Shown: positions 9,110 to 19,346 of the stretch, piece after piece
How positions within the stretch are numbered: the stretch's first letter is position 1
Layout: the number at the start of each line of letters is the position of its first letter
Assembly: GCA_963819475.1 (NCBI GenBank)
Contig: CAWFWE010000001.1
Span: 62,001 to 126,000, forward strand
Source: DASUAS01 sp963819475
Lineage (GTDB): Bacteria; Actinomycetota; Acidimicrobiia; IMCC26256; DASPTH01
Length of the DNA stretch: 64,000 bases
Direction: 5' to 3'
Program-made: the position numbers and the translations under genes
Notes under the pieces: generated by a model
The model's input: only the letters and a program-made list of their open reading frames with translations
Told to the model about the DNA's origin: nothing
Database searches by the model: none

Positions 9110-10176
<1,067 letters not shown>

Positions 10177-10201
10177 GCCGACCAGGGTACGGGCTGGCCG
10201 G

Positions 10202-11518
10202 TCAGGCGACGACGGGCAGGGGCGCGAAGCCGCGGCCGACCACCGGCTCGGCCTCGACCCCGAGCCACTCCTGCACCGCGGTGGCGTAGAGGACGCGGAA
10301 GTCGGTGGTCTGGGCCAGGTTGCCGTGGGCGTCGAGCTGGGTGAGCGACGGCGGCGCGCCGTACCGGCCGCCCTTGACCCGGGACCCGACGAGGAAGTGG
10401 GGGGCGGCGGTGCCGTGGTCGGTCCCGCTGCCGTTCTCGGCCGGTCGGCGGCCGAACTCGGAGACCGTCATCACCAGCGCCCGGTCGGCCGCTCCCGCGC
10501 CCTCGAGCGTGGTGAAGAACGACTCGATGCCGGCGTCGAGGTCGGCCATCAGGGCCGGGTGGCGCTCGGCCTCGCCCTGGTGGGTGTCGTAGTCGCCGAG
10601 CCCGTTCACGTAGATCACCCGGGGTGGGTGGTCCCCCGCCACGAGCTGGGCCGCCAGCGCGAGCGCGGCGGTGGCGGTGCCGTCCTTCACGTACGCGTCC
10701 GGCGCGGCGGTGGGCGCGGCCGACGCCGCGTGCAGCGTCCCGGCCAGCTCCTTGCGGGCGCGCACGGTGAGCGTGATGGCGCGCTGGATCTCGCCCATCA
10801 CCGTCGACGGGTCCGGCGTCGCCGGCGCGAAGCGCGACCACGCCGCGACGAGATCGTCGGGCGTGTCGACCCACGCGGGGACCCGCGGCTGGAGCCCGTC
10901 GGCGTCGGCGATGGTCGTCGCGAACGACCGCGTCCCGAGCAACGCGGGCGACGGCACCGGCCCGATCCCGACCGCGGCGAGCGGGTCGTCGAACCCGACG
11001 GTGGCGTCGAGGTAGCGACCCAACCAACCGGTGCTGGCGCCGTGCCCCGGGGTCCCCGACCACCAGTACGCGAGCGAGGCGAAGTGCGAGAGATCGGGGT
11101 CCGGGTAGCCGACGCCCTCCACGATCGCGACCTGGCCCGCCCGGTAGCGCGCCGCCAGCTTGGTCAGCTTCGGGTGGAGCCCGATGGCGTCGTCGAGGGC
11201 GACGGCGTCGGTCACCCCGAGGGTCGGCCGGAGGGCGCGGTACGCGGGGTCGGCAATCGGCACCACGGTGTTCAGGCCGTCGTTCCCGCCCGCGAGCTCG
11301 ACGACCACCAAGGTGCGATCGGCGCGGCCGGCGCCGAGTCGCGGCATCGTGGTCGACGACGTCGGGATCGAGGGCGTCGACGAGCCACCATCGCGCCACA
11401 CCGACAACCCGTAGCCGGCAGCCACCGCGGCGGTACCCGCCACACCGAGGCCGGTGAGGAACCGCCGCCGCGAGATGCCGAGCTGACCCCGATGCTGGTC
11501 GCGCACAGGATCGCTCAT
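10202..11518 (-). CDS. DUF1501 family Tat-exported protein
   Basis: 438 residues. A twin-arginine signal (ISRRRFLTGLGVAGTAAVAAG, residues 15-34) sends the folded protein across the membrane. The core has the sulfatase/phosphatase-like features of DUF1501: LVVVELAGGNDGLNTV near the start, a LSEFGR-type motif (MTVSEFGRRPAENG) and DHGTAAPHFLVG with likely metal-binding Asp and His. The start ATG overlaps the DUF1800 stop (ATGA). DUF1501 and DUF1800 genes are found side by side in many bacteria and presumably act together outside the cell; the reaction is unknown. Confidence 0.88.
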   Translation of the reverse strand: MSDPVRDQHRGQLGISRRRFLTGLGVAGTAAVAAGYGLSVWRDGGSSTPSIPTSSTTMPRLGAGRADRTLVVVELAGGNDGLNTVVPIADPAYRALRPTLGVTDAVALDDAIGLHPKLTKLAARYRAGQVAIVEGVGYPDPDLSHFASLAYWWSGTPGHGASTGWLGRYLDATVGFDDPLAAVGIGPVPSPALLGTRSFATTIADADGLQPRVPAWVDTPDDLVAAWSRFAPATPDPSTVMGEIQRAITLTVRARKELAGTLHAASAAPTAAPDAYVKDGTATAALALAAQLVAGDHPPRVIYVNGLGDYDTHQGEAERHPALMADLDAGIESFFTTLEGAGAADRALVMTVSEFGRRPAENGSGTDHGTAAPHFLVGSRVKGGRYGAPPSLTQLDAHGNLAQTTDFRVLYATAVQEWLGVEAEPVVGRGFAPLPVVA

Positions 11519-12780
11519 ACGAGGGTGAACTCCGGTGACGTGGCGACGAGGACGAAACGCCGGTCGGGATCGCGCTCGGCGCTCACCACCGCACGTGTGG
11601 TGTCGCTCACGTCGAAGACGCCGAAGCGCGCGAAGAGGTCGTCCACCGACTTCAGGGCCGGCGCGCGCCGCACGGCCTGCACCAGGTCGAAGGTGTGCAC
11701 GAGGTTGCTCGGACCAAGCAGCCGCGAGCCCTTGGGGAAGCCGGCGACGTTCGGAGGGGCGAACGGCAGGTAGCTCATCGCCCGCAGCGCGAGCGCGGCA
11801 CCCGCGTCCTCGGGTCGGGCTGCGATGGGGGCGGGCGCGCCGGACGCCTGCACTATGCCGACCAGCTTCTCCACGGGTGAGCGGTACTTGGCGCGGACGG
11901 CGGCGTCGGAGGTGAACGCGTCGTGCTGCACGATCGCCTGCACCAACGGCAGGATCTCGTAGTCGCGCCGGAAGTCGCGAGCGAGCGCGGTGACGGTCCC
12001 GGCGTCGGGTTCCAGCCCCACGAGGTCGCGCCACAGCTTGGTGGCGACGAACCGGGCGGTCGCCGGTTGCTCCAGGATCACGTCGAGGGCGCCGTCCATG
12101 TCGAGCGGCGCGGTGGTCCCGAGCAGGGTCTTGGCGTCGCCGTCGTGCCGGCGCGGCAGCAACACCGCGCTCCACGGCGCCCCGAGCCGGGCGAGGTTCG
12201 GTCGCCCGGGGATCGCCACCACCCACCCGGTGAACGCGCGCGACGCGGCGATGACGTCGTCCTGCGTGTAGCCGCTCTCGCGGCCCATGGTGAACAGCTC
12301 GAGGCACTCGCGCCCGAAGTTCTCGTTGCGCTCGGCGGCGGCGTTGGTGATGCCGTCGAGGTACAGGAGCATGGCCGGATCCTTCGCCACCGCCTTCAGG
12401 AGGTCGCCGAAGTTGCCGGTGGCGTGCTGGCGGAGCACGAGGTGCTGCTGGTACACGAGGTACGGCACCCGCACCTTGGCGACGCTGGTGGCGAAGTGGT
12501 CGTGCCAGAACCAGGTGAGCCGCTCCTCGACCATGCGATCGGGTTGCTGCATCCGACGCATCCACCAGTCGACGGCGGCGAGCACGTCGCGCACCCTGCC
12601 GCCCGCCCGGTAGTCGGCCGGCACCGCGAGCTCCAGCGGCGTCGCCGCGGGCCCCGACCGGTCGAGCGCCCGCGCGATGGCGGCGTCGGTGCCGTCGAGC
12701 TCCGCGAGCAGCTCCGGGTGCACGCCCATCGAGAGGCGACGGACGACGTGGGCGACGCGTTCGCGGTCGGAGACGGCCAC
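11515..12780 (-). CDS. DUF1800 family protein
   Basis: 421 residues from a GTG start. Family features are the opening HVVRRLSMG, the central WFWHDHFATS, the NENFGRECLELFTMG block, DDVIAASRAFTGW, and the later KLWRDLVG and PPNVAGFPKG. The function is not established; the family always pairs with DUF1501, as here, and is thought to be secreted or surface-associated. No classical signal peptide is visible, so it may travel with its Tat-exported partner (inference). Confidence 0.88.
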   Translation of the reverse strand: MAVSDRERVAHVVRRLSMGVHPELLAELDGTDAAIARALDRSGPAATPLELAVPADYRAGGRVRDVLAAVDWWMRRMQQPDRMVEERLTWFWHDHFATSVAKVRVPYLVYQQHLVLRQHATGNFGDLLKAVAKDPAMLLYLDGITNAAAERNENFGRECLELFTMGRESGYTQDDVIAASRAFTGWVVAIPGRPNLARLGAPWSAVLLPRRHDGDAKTLLGTTAPLDMDGALDVILEQPATARFVATKLWRDLVGLEPDAGTVTALARDFRRDYEILPLVQAIVQHDAFTSDAAVRAKYRSPVEKLVGIVQASGAPAPIAARPEDAGAALALRAMSYLPFAPPNVAGFPKGSRLLGPSNLVHTFDLVQAVRRAPALKSVDDLFARFGVFDVSDTTRAVVSAERDPDRRFVLVATSPEFTLV

Positions 12781-12870
12781 CCCACGATCGTCGTGGCCCG
12801 ACGTGAGGGAATTGTCAGGCGCGGCTCAGCGGTGCGTCAGCGGGTCGCGTCGGCTTGTCCTCTGCTTCGC

Positions 12871-14241
12871 TCAGCCCAGCAGGTCGTTGAACTCCTCGCC
12901 GCCACCGAGGGCGGTCTTCCCGGCGAAGTCGTCGAGCCACTGGTGGAACGCGTCGCCCCCGACGCGGTCGGCGAGCCCGCGGTGGATGGCGGGGAACGCG
13001 TAGTCGTCGGCCGGGAGGGGCGGGTGGTCGTCGGCCGGCTTGCGCGCCAGCGCGGCGGCCACGACGGGCTCCAGGCGCTTCGCCTTCTCGAGCTGCCGGC
13101 GCTCGTCGCGCTCCATGAACTCCGGCAGCACCTTCGTGCCGAAGAGCTCGAGGCTCTCCATGATGTGCTCGTGGCGGTTCTTCCCGGCCTGGCTGCAGAA
13201 GATCACCTGGTCGACGCCGCACTCCTCGTACCGTCGCAGGTAGTCACGGACCTGGTCGGGGGTGCCGATCGCGCCTCGCAGCCCGAAGAAGCCGCCGTCC
13301 TGCACGATCTGCGCGCCGAGGCGATCGCCGTCGCGCGCCGCGGCTTCGACCGCTTCCGGCGCGTAGCCCCGCTCGCCGCGCTGCGCGCGGTACTCCGACC
13401 AGACGTCGGTGCGCCCGGGGTGATGACGACCGAAGACGTAGTAGTGCGCGAGCGAGTACCCGAAGAAGTTCGCGCCCTCGAGCCCGCGCCGCAGCGCTTC
13501 CTGCTCGTCGTCGTGGCACATGAACGTGGTGACGCACGCGACGTTGGGGTTGACCGCGTCACCGATGGGCACGCACTCGGTGGCGAGCGTCTCGTGGTAG
13601 TCGGCCATCCAGTGGCGGGCGTCCTCGGGGTCGATGAACGCGAACGCGAGCGCACCGATCCCCTTCTGCGCCGCGAGGTGGATGGTCTCGCGGCGGCTGC
13701 ACGCCACCCACACCGGCGGGTGCGGCTTCTGCACCGGCTTGGGGACGACGTTGCGCGGCGGCATGGTGACGTACTGCCCGGCGTGACCGGTGAACGGCGT
13801 CTCGGTGAGGCAGCGGAGCGCGACCCGCAGCCCCTCCTCCCACATCGCCCGCTTGTCGAGCGGGTCGATGAGGAACCCGCCGAGCTCGGCCTCCGACGAG
13901 GACTCCCCCGAGCCGAAGTCGGCGCGGCCGTTCGACACCAGGTCGAGCATCGCCACCCGCTCCGCCACCCGCGCCGGGTGGTTGAACGGCGGCGGCGTCT
14001 GCACGATGCCGTGCCCGAGGCGGATGCGCTGCGTGCGCTGCGAGACGGCGGCGAGGAACACCTCGGGCGCGCTGGAGTGGCTGTACTCCTCCAGGAAGTG
14101 GTGCTCCACCTCCCACACGTAGTCGATGCCGAGCTGGTCGGCGAGCTCGCACTGCTCGAGCGCGTGCTGGATCAGCGTGTGCTCGGAGTCTTCCTCCCAC
14201 GGGCGTGGGAGCTGGTGCTCGTAGAAGATCCCGAACTTCAC
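12871..14241 (-). CDS. LLM-class flavin-dependent monooxygenase
   Basis: 456 residues from a GTG that overlaps the DUF1385 stop. The TIM-barrel features of bacterial-luciferase-like enzymes are plain: KFGIFYEHQLPRPW, VEHHFLEEYSHSSAPEVFL, RIRLGHGIVQTPPPFNHPARVAE, DLVSNGRADFGSG and WVACSRRETI. They use FMNH2 or F420 to oxidise or reduce varied substrates; the cofactor and substrate are not readable. The C-terminal 80 residues are more polar than usual. The pairing with DUF1385 and rpmE is probably just operon position. Confidence 0.85.
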   Translation of the reverse strand: MKFGIFYEHQLPRPWEEDSEHTLIQHALEQCELADQLGIDYVWEVEHHFLEEYSHSSAPEVFLAAVSQRTQRIRLGHGIVQTPPPFNHPARVAERVAMLDLVSNGRADFGSGESSSEAELGGFLIDPLDKRAMWEEGLRVALRCLTETPFTGHAGQYVTMPPRNVVPKPVQKPHPPVWVACSRRETIHLAAQKGIGALAFAFIDPEDARHWMADYHETLATECVPIGDAVNPNVACVTTFMCHDDEQEALRRGLEGANFFGYSLAHYYVFGRHHPGRTDVWSEYRAQRGERGYAPEAVEAAARDGDRLGAQIVQDGGFFGLRGAIGTPDQVRDYLRRYEECGVDQVIFCSQAGKNRHEHIMESLELFGTKVLPEFMERDERRQLEKAKRLEPVVAAALARKPADDHPPLPADDYAFPAIHRGLADRVGGDAFHQWLDDFAGKTALGGGEEFNDLLG

Positions 14242-15188
14242 GCCCGGCCGAGCGCCGGGCGCACGCCTGCACTGCGCAGGCGCTGCGGCCGGGACTCGAC
14301 CTCGGCCAGCTGCTCGGCGGTGAGCACCGCCCGCAGCGACGCCACCGCCACCTCGACCTGGTCGAGCGACGGCTGGCGGGTGGTGAGCCGTTGCAGCAGC
14401 AGACCCGGCTTCATCAGCACGCGCACCCAGGCCCAGTCCATGTGCTTGGCCGCGAAGCGGATCACCTCGTAGCTCACGCCGGCGATGAGCGGCAGCAGCA
14501 CGATCCGGGACAGGATGAGCAGCGCCCAGCCGGGGCGGCCCACGAACGAGTACACGACGATGGTGATCACCATCACGGTGAGCAGGAAGTTGGTGCCGCA
14601 ACGCACGTGCGACGTGTCGAACTGCTGCGCCGACTCGGCCGTGAGCTCGACGTCGTTCTCGTAGGCGGCGATCGCCTTGTGCTCGGCGCCGTGGTACTGG
14701 AAGACGCGCTTGATGTCCTTCATCTGGCCGATGAGCACGAGATAGCCGAGGAAGATCCCGAGGCGCAGCGCGCCTTCGGCGACGTGGAACCAGAAGCCGT
14801 CGAGGCCGAGGAGGTCACCGAAGCCGTTGGCGGCGACGGCAGGCAGGACGATGAAGATGGCGGTGAAGAACGTGAGCGCGACCCCGATCGTCCACCCCAT
14901 CGCCTTGGAGGAGATCTGGTCCTCCTCGGGGATCTGGCGATTGGCCGACCAGGTGAGCGCCTTCATGCCCAACGCCAACGACTCGGCGAGCGCCATGACG
15001 CCGCGCACGAGCGGGATCTTCGACCACTTCTCCGCCCAGGTGGGCGTCTCGCGGGTCTCGATCTCGATGTCGCCCTCGGGCGTGCGCACCGCGATCGCCC
15101 AGGTGGAGGCCCCGCGCATCATCACGCCTTCGACGACCGCTTGGCCGCCCATGTAGCGCGGGCTCGACGAGGGTGCCTCCGAGCTCAT
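14238..15188 (-). CDS. DUF1385 family membrane protein (YqhQ-like)
   Basis: 316 residues. The family start YMGGQAVVEGVMMRG is present. Hydrophobic helices follow at about 100-122 and 137-158, then the conserved YHGAEHKAIAAYE and RCGTNFLLTVMVITIVVYSF region and another helix pair. Metal binding by the His/Glu of YHGAEH and the Cys of RCGTNF is plausible. In Actinobacteria and Firmicutes the gene often sits near prfA and rpmE, as here. Its role is unknown. It starts 12 bases after rpmE and overlaps the monooxygenase gene. Confidence 0.9.
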   Translation of the reverse strand: MSSEAPSSSPRYMGGQAVVEGVMMRGASTWAIAVRTPEGDIEIETRETPTWAEKWSKIPLVRGVMALAESLALGMKALTWSANRQIPEEDQISSKAMGWTIGVALTFFTAIFIVLPAVAANGFGDLLGLDGFWFHVAEGALRLGIFLGYLVLIGQMKDIKRVFQYHGAEHKAIAAYENDVELTAESAQQFDTSHVRCGTNFLLTVMVITIVVYSFVGRPGWALLILSRIVLLPLIAGVSYEVIRFAAKHMDWAWVRVLMKPGLLLQRLTTRQPSLDQVEVAVASLRAVLTAEQLAEVESRPQRLRSAGVRPALGRA

Positions 15189-15200
15189 CGCCGGTGCGTC

Positions 15201-15425
15201 CTACTTCGCCTTGGCGCCGGCGGCCTGCGACTTCTGCATCCGGCGGTTGAAGCGCTCGACCCGGCCACCGGTGTCGACCAGCTTCTGCTTGCCGGTGTAG
15301 AAGGGGTGGCACTCCGAGCAGAGCTCGACGCGCAGCGAGGGGACGGTCGAGCGGGTGGTGAACTCGTTCCCGCAGGAGCAGTGCACCTGGCACTCGACGT
15401 AGTCGGGGTGGATTCCGGTCTTCAT
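15201..15425 (-). CDS. rpmE: 50S ribosomal protein bL31 (zinc-binding form)
   Basis: 74 residues beginning MKTGIHPDYVECQVHCSCG. Cys16, Cys18 and the CSEC pair (Cys36/Cys39) make the C+ zinc-binding type of L31, used under zinc-replete conditions. The Zn-free paralogue is not in this window. It lies 112 bases after rho, a pairing conserved in Actinobacteria. Confidence 0.96.
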   Translation of the reverse strand: MKTGIHPDYVECQVHCSCGNEFTTRSTVPSLRVELCSECHPFYTGKQKLVDTGGRVERFNRRMQKSQAAGAKAK

Positions 15426-15537
15426 GGTCCGTCCAGTCTAGAGGAAGGTTTGCGCGCGGGTTTCACGGGCAGTGGTGCTCGTAACGCCGGCGCACCGGCA
15501 TTCATGCCCGGCGGGGAGCGCATCTTGCGGTACCGGG

Positions 15538-17322
15538 TCAGCTGCCCGGCGTCTTGCCGATCTCGCTGAGGAACTCGTCGTTGTTGCGGGTGGTGCGGAT
15601 CTTGTCGATGAGGAGCTCGAGGCCCTTGCCCTCCTCGAGCGCGTTCAGCACCCGGCGCAGCTTCCAGACCTGCTGGAGCTGTTGACGGTCGAAGAGCAGC
15701 TCCTCGTGGCGGGTGCTCGACGCCTCGACGTCGATGGAGGGGTAGATCCGCCGCTCGGCCAGGCGCCGGTCGAGCCGCAGCTCCATGTTGCCGGTGCCCT
15801 TGAACTCCTCGAAGATCACCTCGTCCATCCGGCTGCCGGTCTCGATCAGCGCGGTGGCGATGATCGTGAGCGATCCGCCCTCCTCCACGTTGCGCGCGGC
15901 ACCGAAGAACTTCTTCGGCGGGTACAGCGCGGTGGAGTCGACCCCGCCCGACATGATCCGGCCCGACGTGGGCGCCGAGAGGTTGTAGGCCCGGGCCAGG
16001 CGGGTGATGCCGTCGAGCACGATCACGACGTCCTTGCCCATCTCGACCAGACGCTTGGCCCGCTCGATGGCGAGCTCCGCGACCTGCGTGTGCTCGTCGG
16101 CGGGGCGGTCGAACGTGCTCGCCACGACCTCGCCGTTGAGCACGTGGCGCTTCATGTCGGTGACCTCTTCCGGCCGCTCGTCGACGAGCAGGACCATGAG
16201 GTGCACCTCGGGGTTGTTGCGTTCGATCGCAAAGACGAGCTGCTTGAGGATCGTCGTCTTGCCCGCCTTCGGCGGTGACACGATCATCCCCCGCTGGCCC
16301 TTGCCGATGGGCGAGATGAGGTCGACGATCCGGCCGGTGATCTCCTGCGGCTCGGACGCCAGCTCCAGCTTGAGCTTCGAGTCCGGGAACAGCGGCGTGA
16401 GGTCCTCGAACCGCGGTCGGAGACGGGCGTCCTCGGGCGTCAGGCCGCTGATGTCGTCGACGCGGAGGAGCGCGGGGTACTTCTCGTTGCTCGCCTGGGG
16501 GCGCGACGTGCCGGTGACGAAGTCGCCCTTGCGCAGCGCGAACCGTCGCACCTGCGACGCCGACACGTAGACGTCCTTCTGCGCAGGCAGGTAGCCGCCG
16601 CCGCGCAAGAAGCCGTAGCCCTCGGGGCGGAGGTCGAGCAGACCCTCGACCGGGATCGGATCGCCCTGGTACTCGGTGGCGCGGGTGTCACCACCCTGCT
16701 GCTCCTGGCCGCCGCGACCGCGGCGACGGCGCCGGCCCCGGCGGTTGCCCTCGCCGAACGACTGCCGCTCGTCCTCGGCGTCGACACCGTCGGCGCGACC
16801 GTCGTCGTGCTCGTCGCGGGCGCCGTCGTGCGCGGCGGGCACCTCGGGCGCGGCCGGGGGCGCGGGCTCGGGCTCGGCGGCGGGGGCGTCGGTGGATTCG
16901 GCGCGGGCCGCGGCCGGAGCGTCGTCCGCGGTCGAAGCGTCGGTGGTCGTGCTGGTGGTGGTCGACGTGGTGGTCGACGTGCTCGAGCGCCGGGCACGGG
17001 GGCGCGGCATGGGCGCGTCGTCGCCGTCACCGGCGTCGGCGCCCAGCGAGTCCTCCTCCGCCGCCAGCCCCGCAATGGGGTCGTCGGACTGCAGCTGCGA
17101 GGCGCGGGCCGAGCGCACGCGGCGCGGTGTGGGCGCCTCGGCCGCGCCGTTCGCGTCGCCGGCGTCGTTCCCACCGTTGGCGGCGTTGAGGATGGCGTCG
17201 ATCAGGTCGGCCTTGCGCATGCGGGTCGCGGCCTTCACCCCGATGGCACCGGCGATCGTGTGGAGCTCGTCGCGGTCCTTGCCGGCGAGCACCGACCGAT
17301 CGATCTGTTGCTCCGGGCTCAT
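15538..17322 (-). CDS. rho: Transcription termination factor Rho with long N-terminal insertion
   Basis: A hexameric RNA-dependent ATPase that ends transcription. 594 residues against about 420 in E. coli. The Rho N-terminal helical domain (about 15-46, DELHTIAGAIGVKAATRMRK) is followed by some 170 disordered residues. These include runs of Ser/Thr (STSTTTSTTT), Ala/Pro/Glu stretches and an Arg-rich patch (GNRRGRRRRRGRGG). The cold-shock RNA-binding fold (LDLRPEGYGFLRGG), the Walker A PPKAGKTT, Walker B VIVLDGITRLAR and the Q/R loops are all intact. ATG start at 17322 has GAGGGAGAG upstream. Such basic insertions occur in high-GC actinobacterial Rho proteins and increase RNA affinity (family knowledge). 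Confidence 0.96.
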   Translation of the reverse strand: MSPEQQIDRSVLAGKDRDELHTIAGAIGVKAATRMRKADLIDAILNAANGGNDAGDANGAAEAPTPRRVRSARASQLQSDDPIAGLAAEEDSLGADAGDGDDAPMPRPRARRSSTSTTTSTTTSTTTDASTADDAPAAARAESTDAPAAEPEPAPPAAPEVPAAHDGARDEHDDGRADGVDAEDERQSFGEGNRRGRRRRRGRGGQEQQGGDTRATEYQGDPIPVEGLLDLRPEGYGFLRGGGYLPAQKDVYVSASQVRRFALRKGDFVTGTSRPQASNEKYPALLRVDDISGLTPEDARLRPRFEDLTPLFPDSKLKLELASEPQEITGRIVDLISPIGKGQRGMIVSPPKAGKTTILKQLVFAIERNNPEVHLMVLLVDERPEEVTDMKRHVLNGEVVASTFDRPADEHTQVAELAIERAKRLVEMGKDVVIVLDGITRLARAYNLSAPTSGRIMSGGVDSTALYPPKKFFGAARNVEEGGSLTIIATALIETGSRMDEVIFEEFKGTGNMELRLDRRLAERRIYPSIDVEASSTRHEELLFDRQQLQQVWKLRRVLNALEEGKGLELLIDKIRTTRNNDEFLSEIGKTPGS

Positions 17323-17499
17323 TCGCTCTCTCCCTCGACCCGACGGGCCACAGCGCGGAATCACGCCGCGACGGTCGACGGGCACGGTTGTCAGACCTCG
17401 ACAGATCGGGGATCCTGCCGGGGATACGCGGAACACCTGAAACCGGGATCGTCACCCTGGGATGGGCGAAGAATCGACCGGCGGCGCGCCCACTCTACC

Positions 17500-17518
17500 G
17501 CCCGGGGGTGGCCCGGGC
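17500..17518. other. Strong GC hairpin in the rho leader
   Basis: GCCCGGG and CCCGGGC form a 7-bp stem around GGTGG in the 211-base gap between the phosphoglycerate-mutase-like gene and rho. There is no T-run. It may separate the two genes or take part in control of rho, whose leaders are often autoregulated. Confidence 0.4.
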
Positions 17519-17533
17519 AAGCATCCGAGCGGG

Positions 17534-18688
17534 TCAGCGCAGCAAGCGCGCCATGAGGTCGTGGGCGGGCACCGGGGTCGCGCCGGCGACGCCGCGCTCG
17601 GAGTACTCGCCGCCGGGACCGGGCTCGTCGCGATCGAAGAGCAGGTACGGCACCGGCTCCGACGTGTGCGTGCGCGCCGCGCACGGCGTGGCGTGGTCGG
17701 GCAGGAGGAGCACGCGGAACGGCTCGTCGCCCAGCGCGGCGACGAGCGGACCGATGATGTCGGCGTCCCAACGTTCGAGCGATGCGACCTTCTCGTCGAC
17801 GGCACCCTGGTGGCCCGCCTCGTCGGTCGCCTCCACGTGGAGGAGGAAGAGGTCACGGTCCGCGAGCGACGCCAGCGCCGCGTCACGCTGCGCGGCGTAG
17901 TCGTTGTCGAAGCCGGCGGTGGCGCCGGGCACGTCGAGCACCTCGATGCCGGAGAGGACGCCGAGGCCGCGCACGAGGTCGACCGCTGACGACAACCGGC
18001 CGCGCACGCCGAAGCGGTCGGTGAAGTCGGGCAGGCGGGGACGCGTCCCCTGGCCCCACAGCCAGATCTGGGTGGCGATCGAACCGACCTCGGTAGCAGC
18101 GGCCGCGACGACCGGCTTCGAGGCGTCCATGAGCGCGGTGAGCTTGGGCGCGGCCGGGCCCACGGGGAGGACGACGGGCTGCCCGGTGAGGTCGTGGGGT
18201 GGCACACACTCGGCGTCGCCGAAGTCGCGGGGCACGACGCACAGGTGCCGGTACTCGACACCGGGGTGGAAGCGAACGCCGTCGCGCCCGTGCCCGAGCA
18301 CGTCATCGAGCGCGGCCACGATCACATGACTCTGCTCGCTGGTGACGTGACCGGCGGCGAAGTCGACCATGGTGCCGGCGTCGTCGACGGTGACCAGGTT
18401 GCAACGGAACGCGACCTCGTCGGGGGCGAGGTCGACGCCCATGGCCGCGGCCTCGATCGGCGCGCGGCCGGTGTGGTACTCGGTGGGGTCGTAGCCGAGG
18501 ATGGCGAGGTTGCCGACGTCGCTCCCCGGCGGCAGCCCGGGCGGGATCACCTCGGCGAGGCCGACCTCGGCGCTCGCGGCCAGGCGGGCCAGGTTCGGCA
18601 TGTGCGCGGCCTCGAGCGGCGTGCGCCCGCCGAGCTGGGCGAGCGGTTCGTCGGCGCACCCGTCGGGCACGAGCACGAGGTACTTCAT
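17534..18688 (-). CDS. Archaeal-type phosphoglycerate-mutase homologue, probable homoserine kinase
   Basis: 384 residues of the alkaline-phosphatase superfamily, cofactor-independent phosphoglycerate mutase (aPGAM) branch. It has the metal Asp9 in LVPDGCADEP, the nucleophile Ser56 in PPGSDVGNLAILGYDP, and late metal residues in LLHVEATDEAGHQG and LLLPDHATP. A subgroup of this family is annotated as 'proposed homoserine kinase' because it clusters with threonine genes. Here it lies directly before rho, the place of thrB in the actinobacterial order hom-thrC-thrB-rho. The window has hom and thrC but no GHMP-type thrB. Homoserine phosphorylation is therefore the better guess; a glycolytic mutase role remains possible. 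Confidence 0.8.
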   Translation of the reverse strand: MKYLVLVPDGCADEPLAQLGGRTPLEAAHMPNLARLAASAEVGLAEVIPPGLPPGSDVGNLAILGYDPTEYHTGRAPIEAAAMGVDLAPDEVAFRCNLVTVDDAGTMVDFAAGHVTSEQSHVIVAALDDVLGHGRDGVRFHPGVEYRHLCVVPRDFGDAECVPPHDLTGQPVVLPVGPAAPKLTALMDASKPVVAAAATEVGSIATQIWLWGQGTRPRLPDFTDRFGVRGRLSSAVDLVRGLGVLSGIEVLDVPGATAGFDNDYAAQRDAALASLADRDLFLLHVEATDEAGHQGAVDEKVASLERWDADIIGPLVAALGDEPFRVLLLPDHATPCAARTHTSEPVPYLLFDRDEPGPGGEYSERGVAGATPVPAHDLMARLLR

Positions 18689-18704
18689 GCGCCAAGGGTA
18701 GGCG

Positions 18705-18756
18705 GAGATGTAGCGGAGCCGTGCCCGGAGGGCGGGACGGCGCCGCGGAATCGACC
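18705..18756 (+). repeat. Dispersed 52-bp intergenic repeat, copy 2
   Basis: Lies 17 bases upstream of the start of the mutase-like gene, on the opposite strand. Same GAGATG...TCGACC ends and central GC-rich block as copies 1 and 3. The rest of the 281-base gap (18757-18969) holds nothing I can name. Confidence 0.8.
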
Positions 18757-18969
18757 GGCCGAGTATCGCAATCGAACCTCTGGGCGGCGCACCGCCGAAC
18801 TGGCCAGGCAGCGCGCTCTACACCAGTAGAACCATCAGCGAAGACTGCCGCGCGGTGGGCATTGTGTCGCACACGGGCACGGAGCAACTTCCTACAGATA
18901 ATGCCGGTTCGGTCGTGCGCGCCTTGCGTTCTCCGCGGCTCGAGGGAACAGCCGCGAGACCGCGGTTGC

Positions 18970-19317
18970 TTACTTGCCTTGGCTGTAGCTGTAGATACGC
19001 GGTTGGAAGGCAGCTACGGCGGCGCGAAGCGCCATTGACGGCTCGCCGAACACGTCGAGCTCGAGGCCGCCGCCGAGCTCGACGAGGCGCGCAAGGAGCG
19101 GCCCTGCGCCGGCGAGGTGGGCAAGAAACGCGTCGGAGCTGGCATACGCCTCGCGCACGATGCATTGCGCGTCGTCGTCGCTGAAGAACCAGTCGTGTTG
19201 GAGCGTTCCCGGCTCGCCACGTATCGTCGTCAGCGCGTCGGTGGCGAGCTGTTTGAATTCGTCGACAGCGTCTGGCGTGATGCTCGGAAAGGTCGCGCTG
19301 ACCTGAAGCTGTTCCAT
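18970..19317 (-). CDS. Antibiotic-biosynthesis-monooxygenase (ABM) domain protein
   Basis: 115 residues with the ferredoxin-like ABM fold pattern: a first strand LQVSATFPSI, helix, then EPGTLQHDWFFSDDDAQCIVREAYASSDAFLAHLAG, which is the conserved core. ABM proteins act as cofactor-free oxygenases or heme-degrading or signalling dimers. The gene begins 29 bases after the FAD-oxidase stop in the same direction, so the two probably act in one small pathway. The substrate is unknown. Confidence 0.8.
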   Translation of the reverse strand: MEQLQVSATFPSITPDAVDEFKQLATDALTTIRGEPGTLQHDWFFSDDDAQCIVREAYASSDAFLAHLAGAGPLLARLVELGGGLELDVFGEPSMALRAAVAAFQPRIYSYSQGK

Positions 19318-19346
19318 GGAGGCCGTCTCTCGTCGTTGGAGGCTCG

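Noticed and set aside
17323..17533. Riboswitch in the rho leader
   Set aside because: Only one GC hairpin is visible; I could not match any known riboswitch core.
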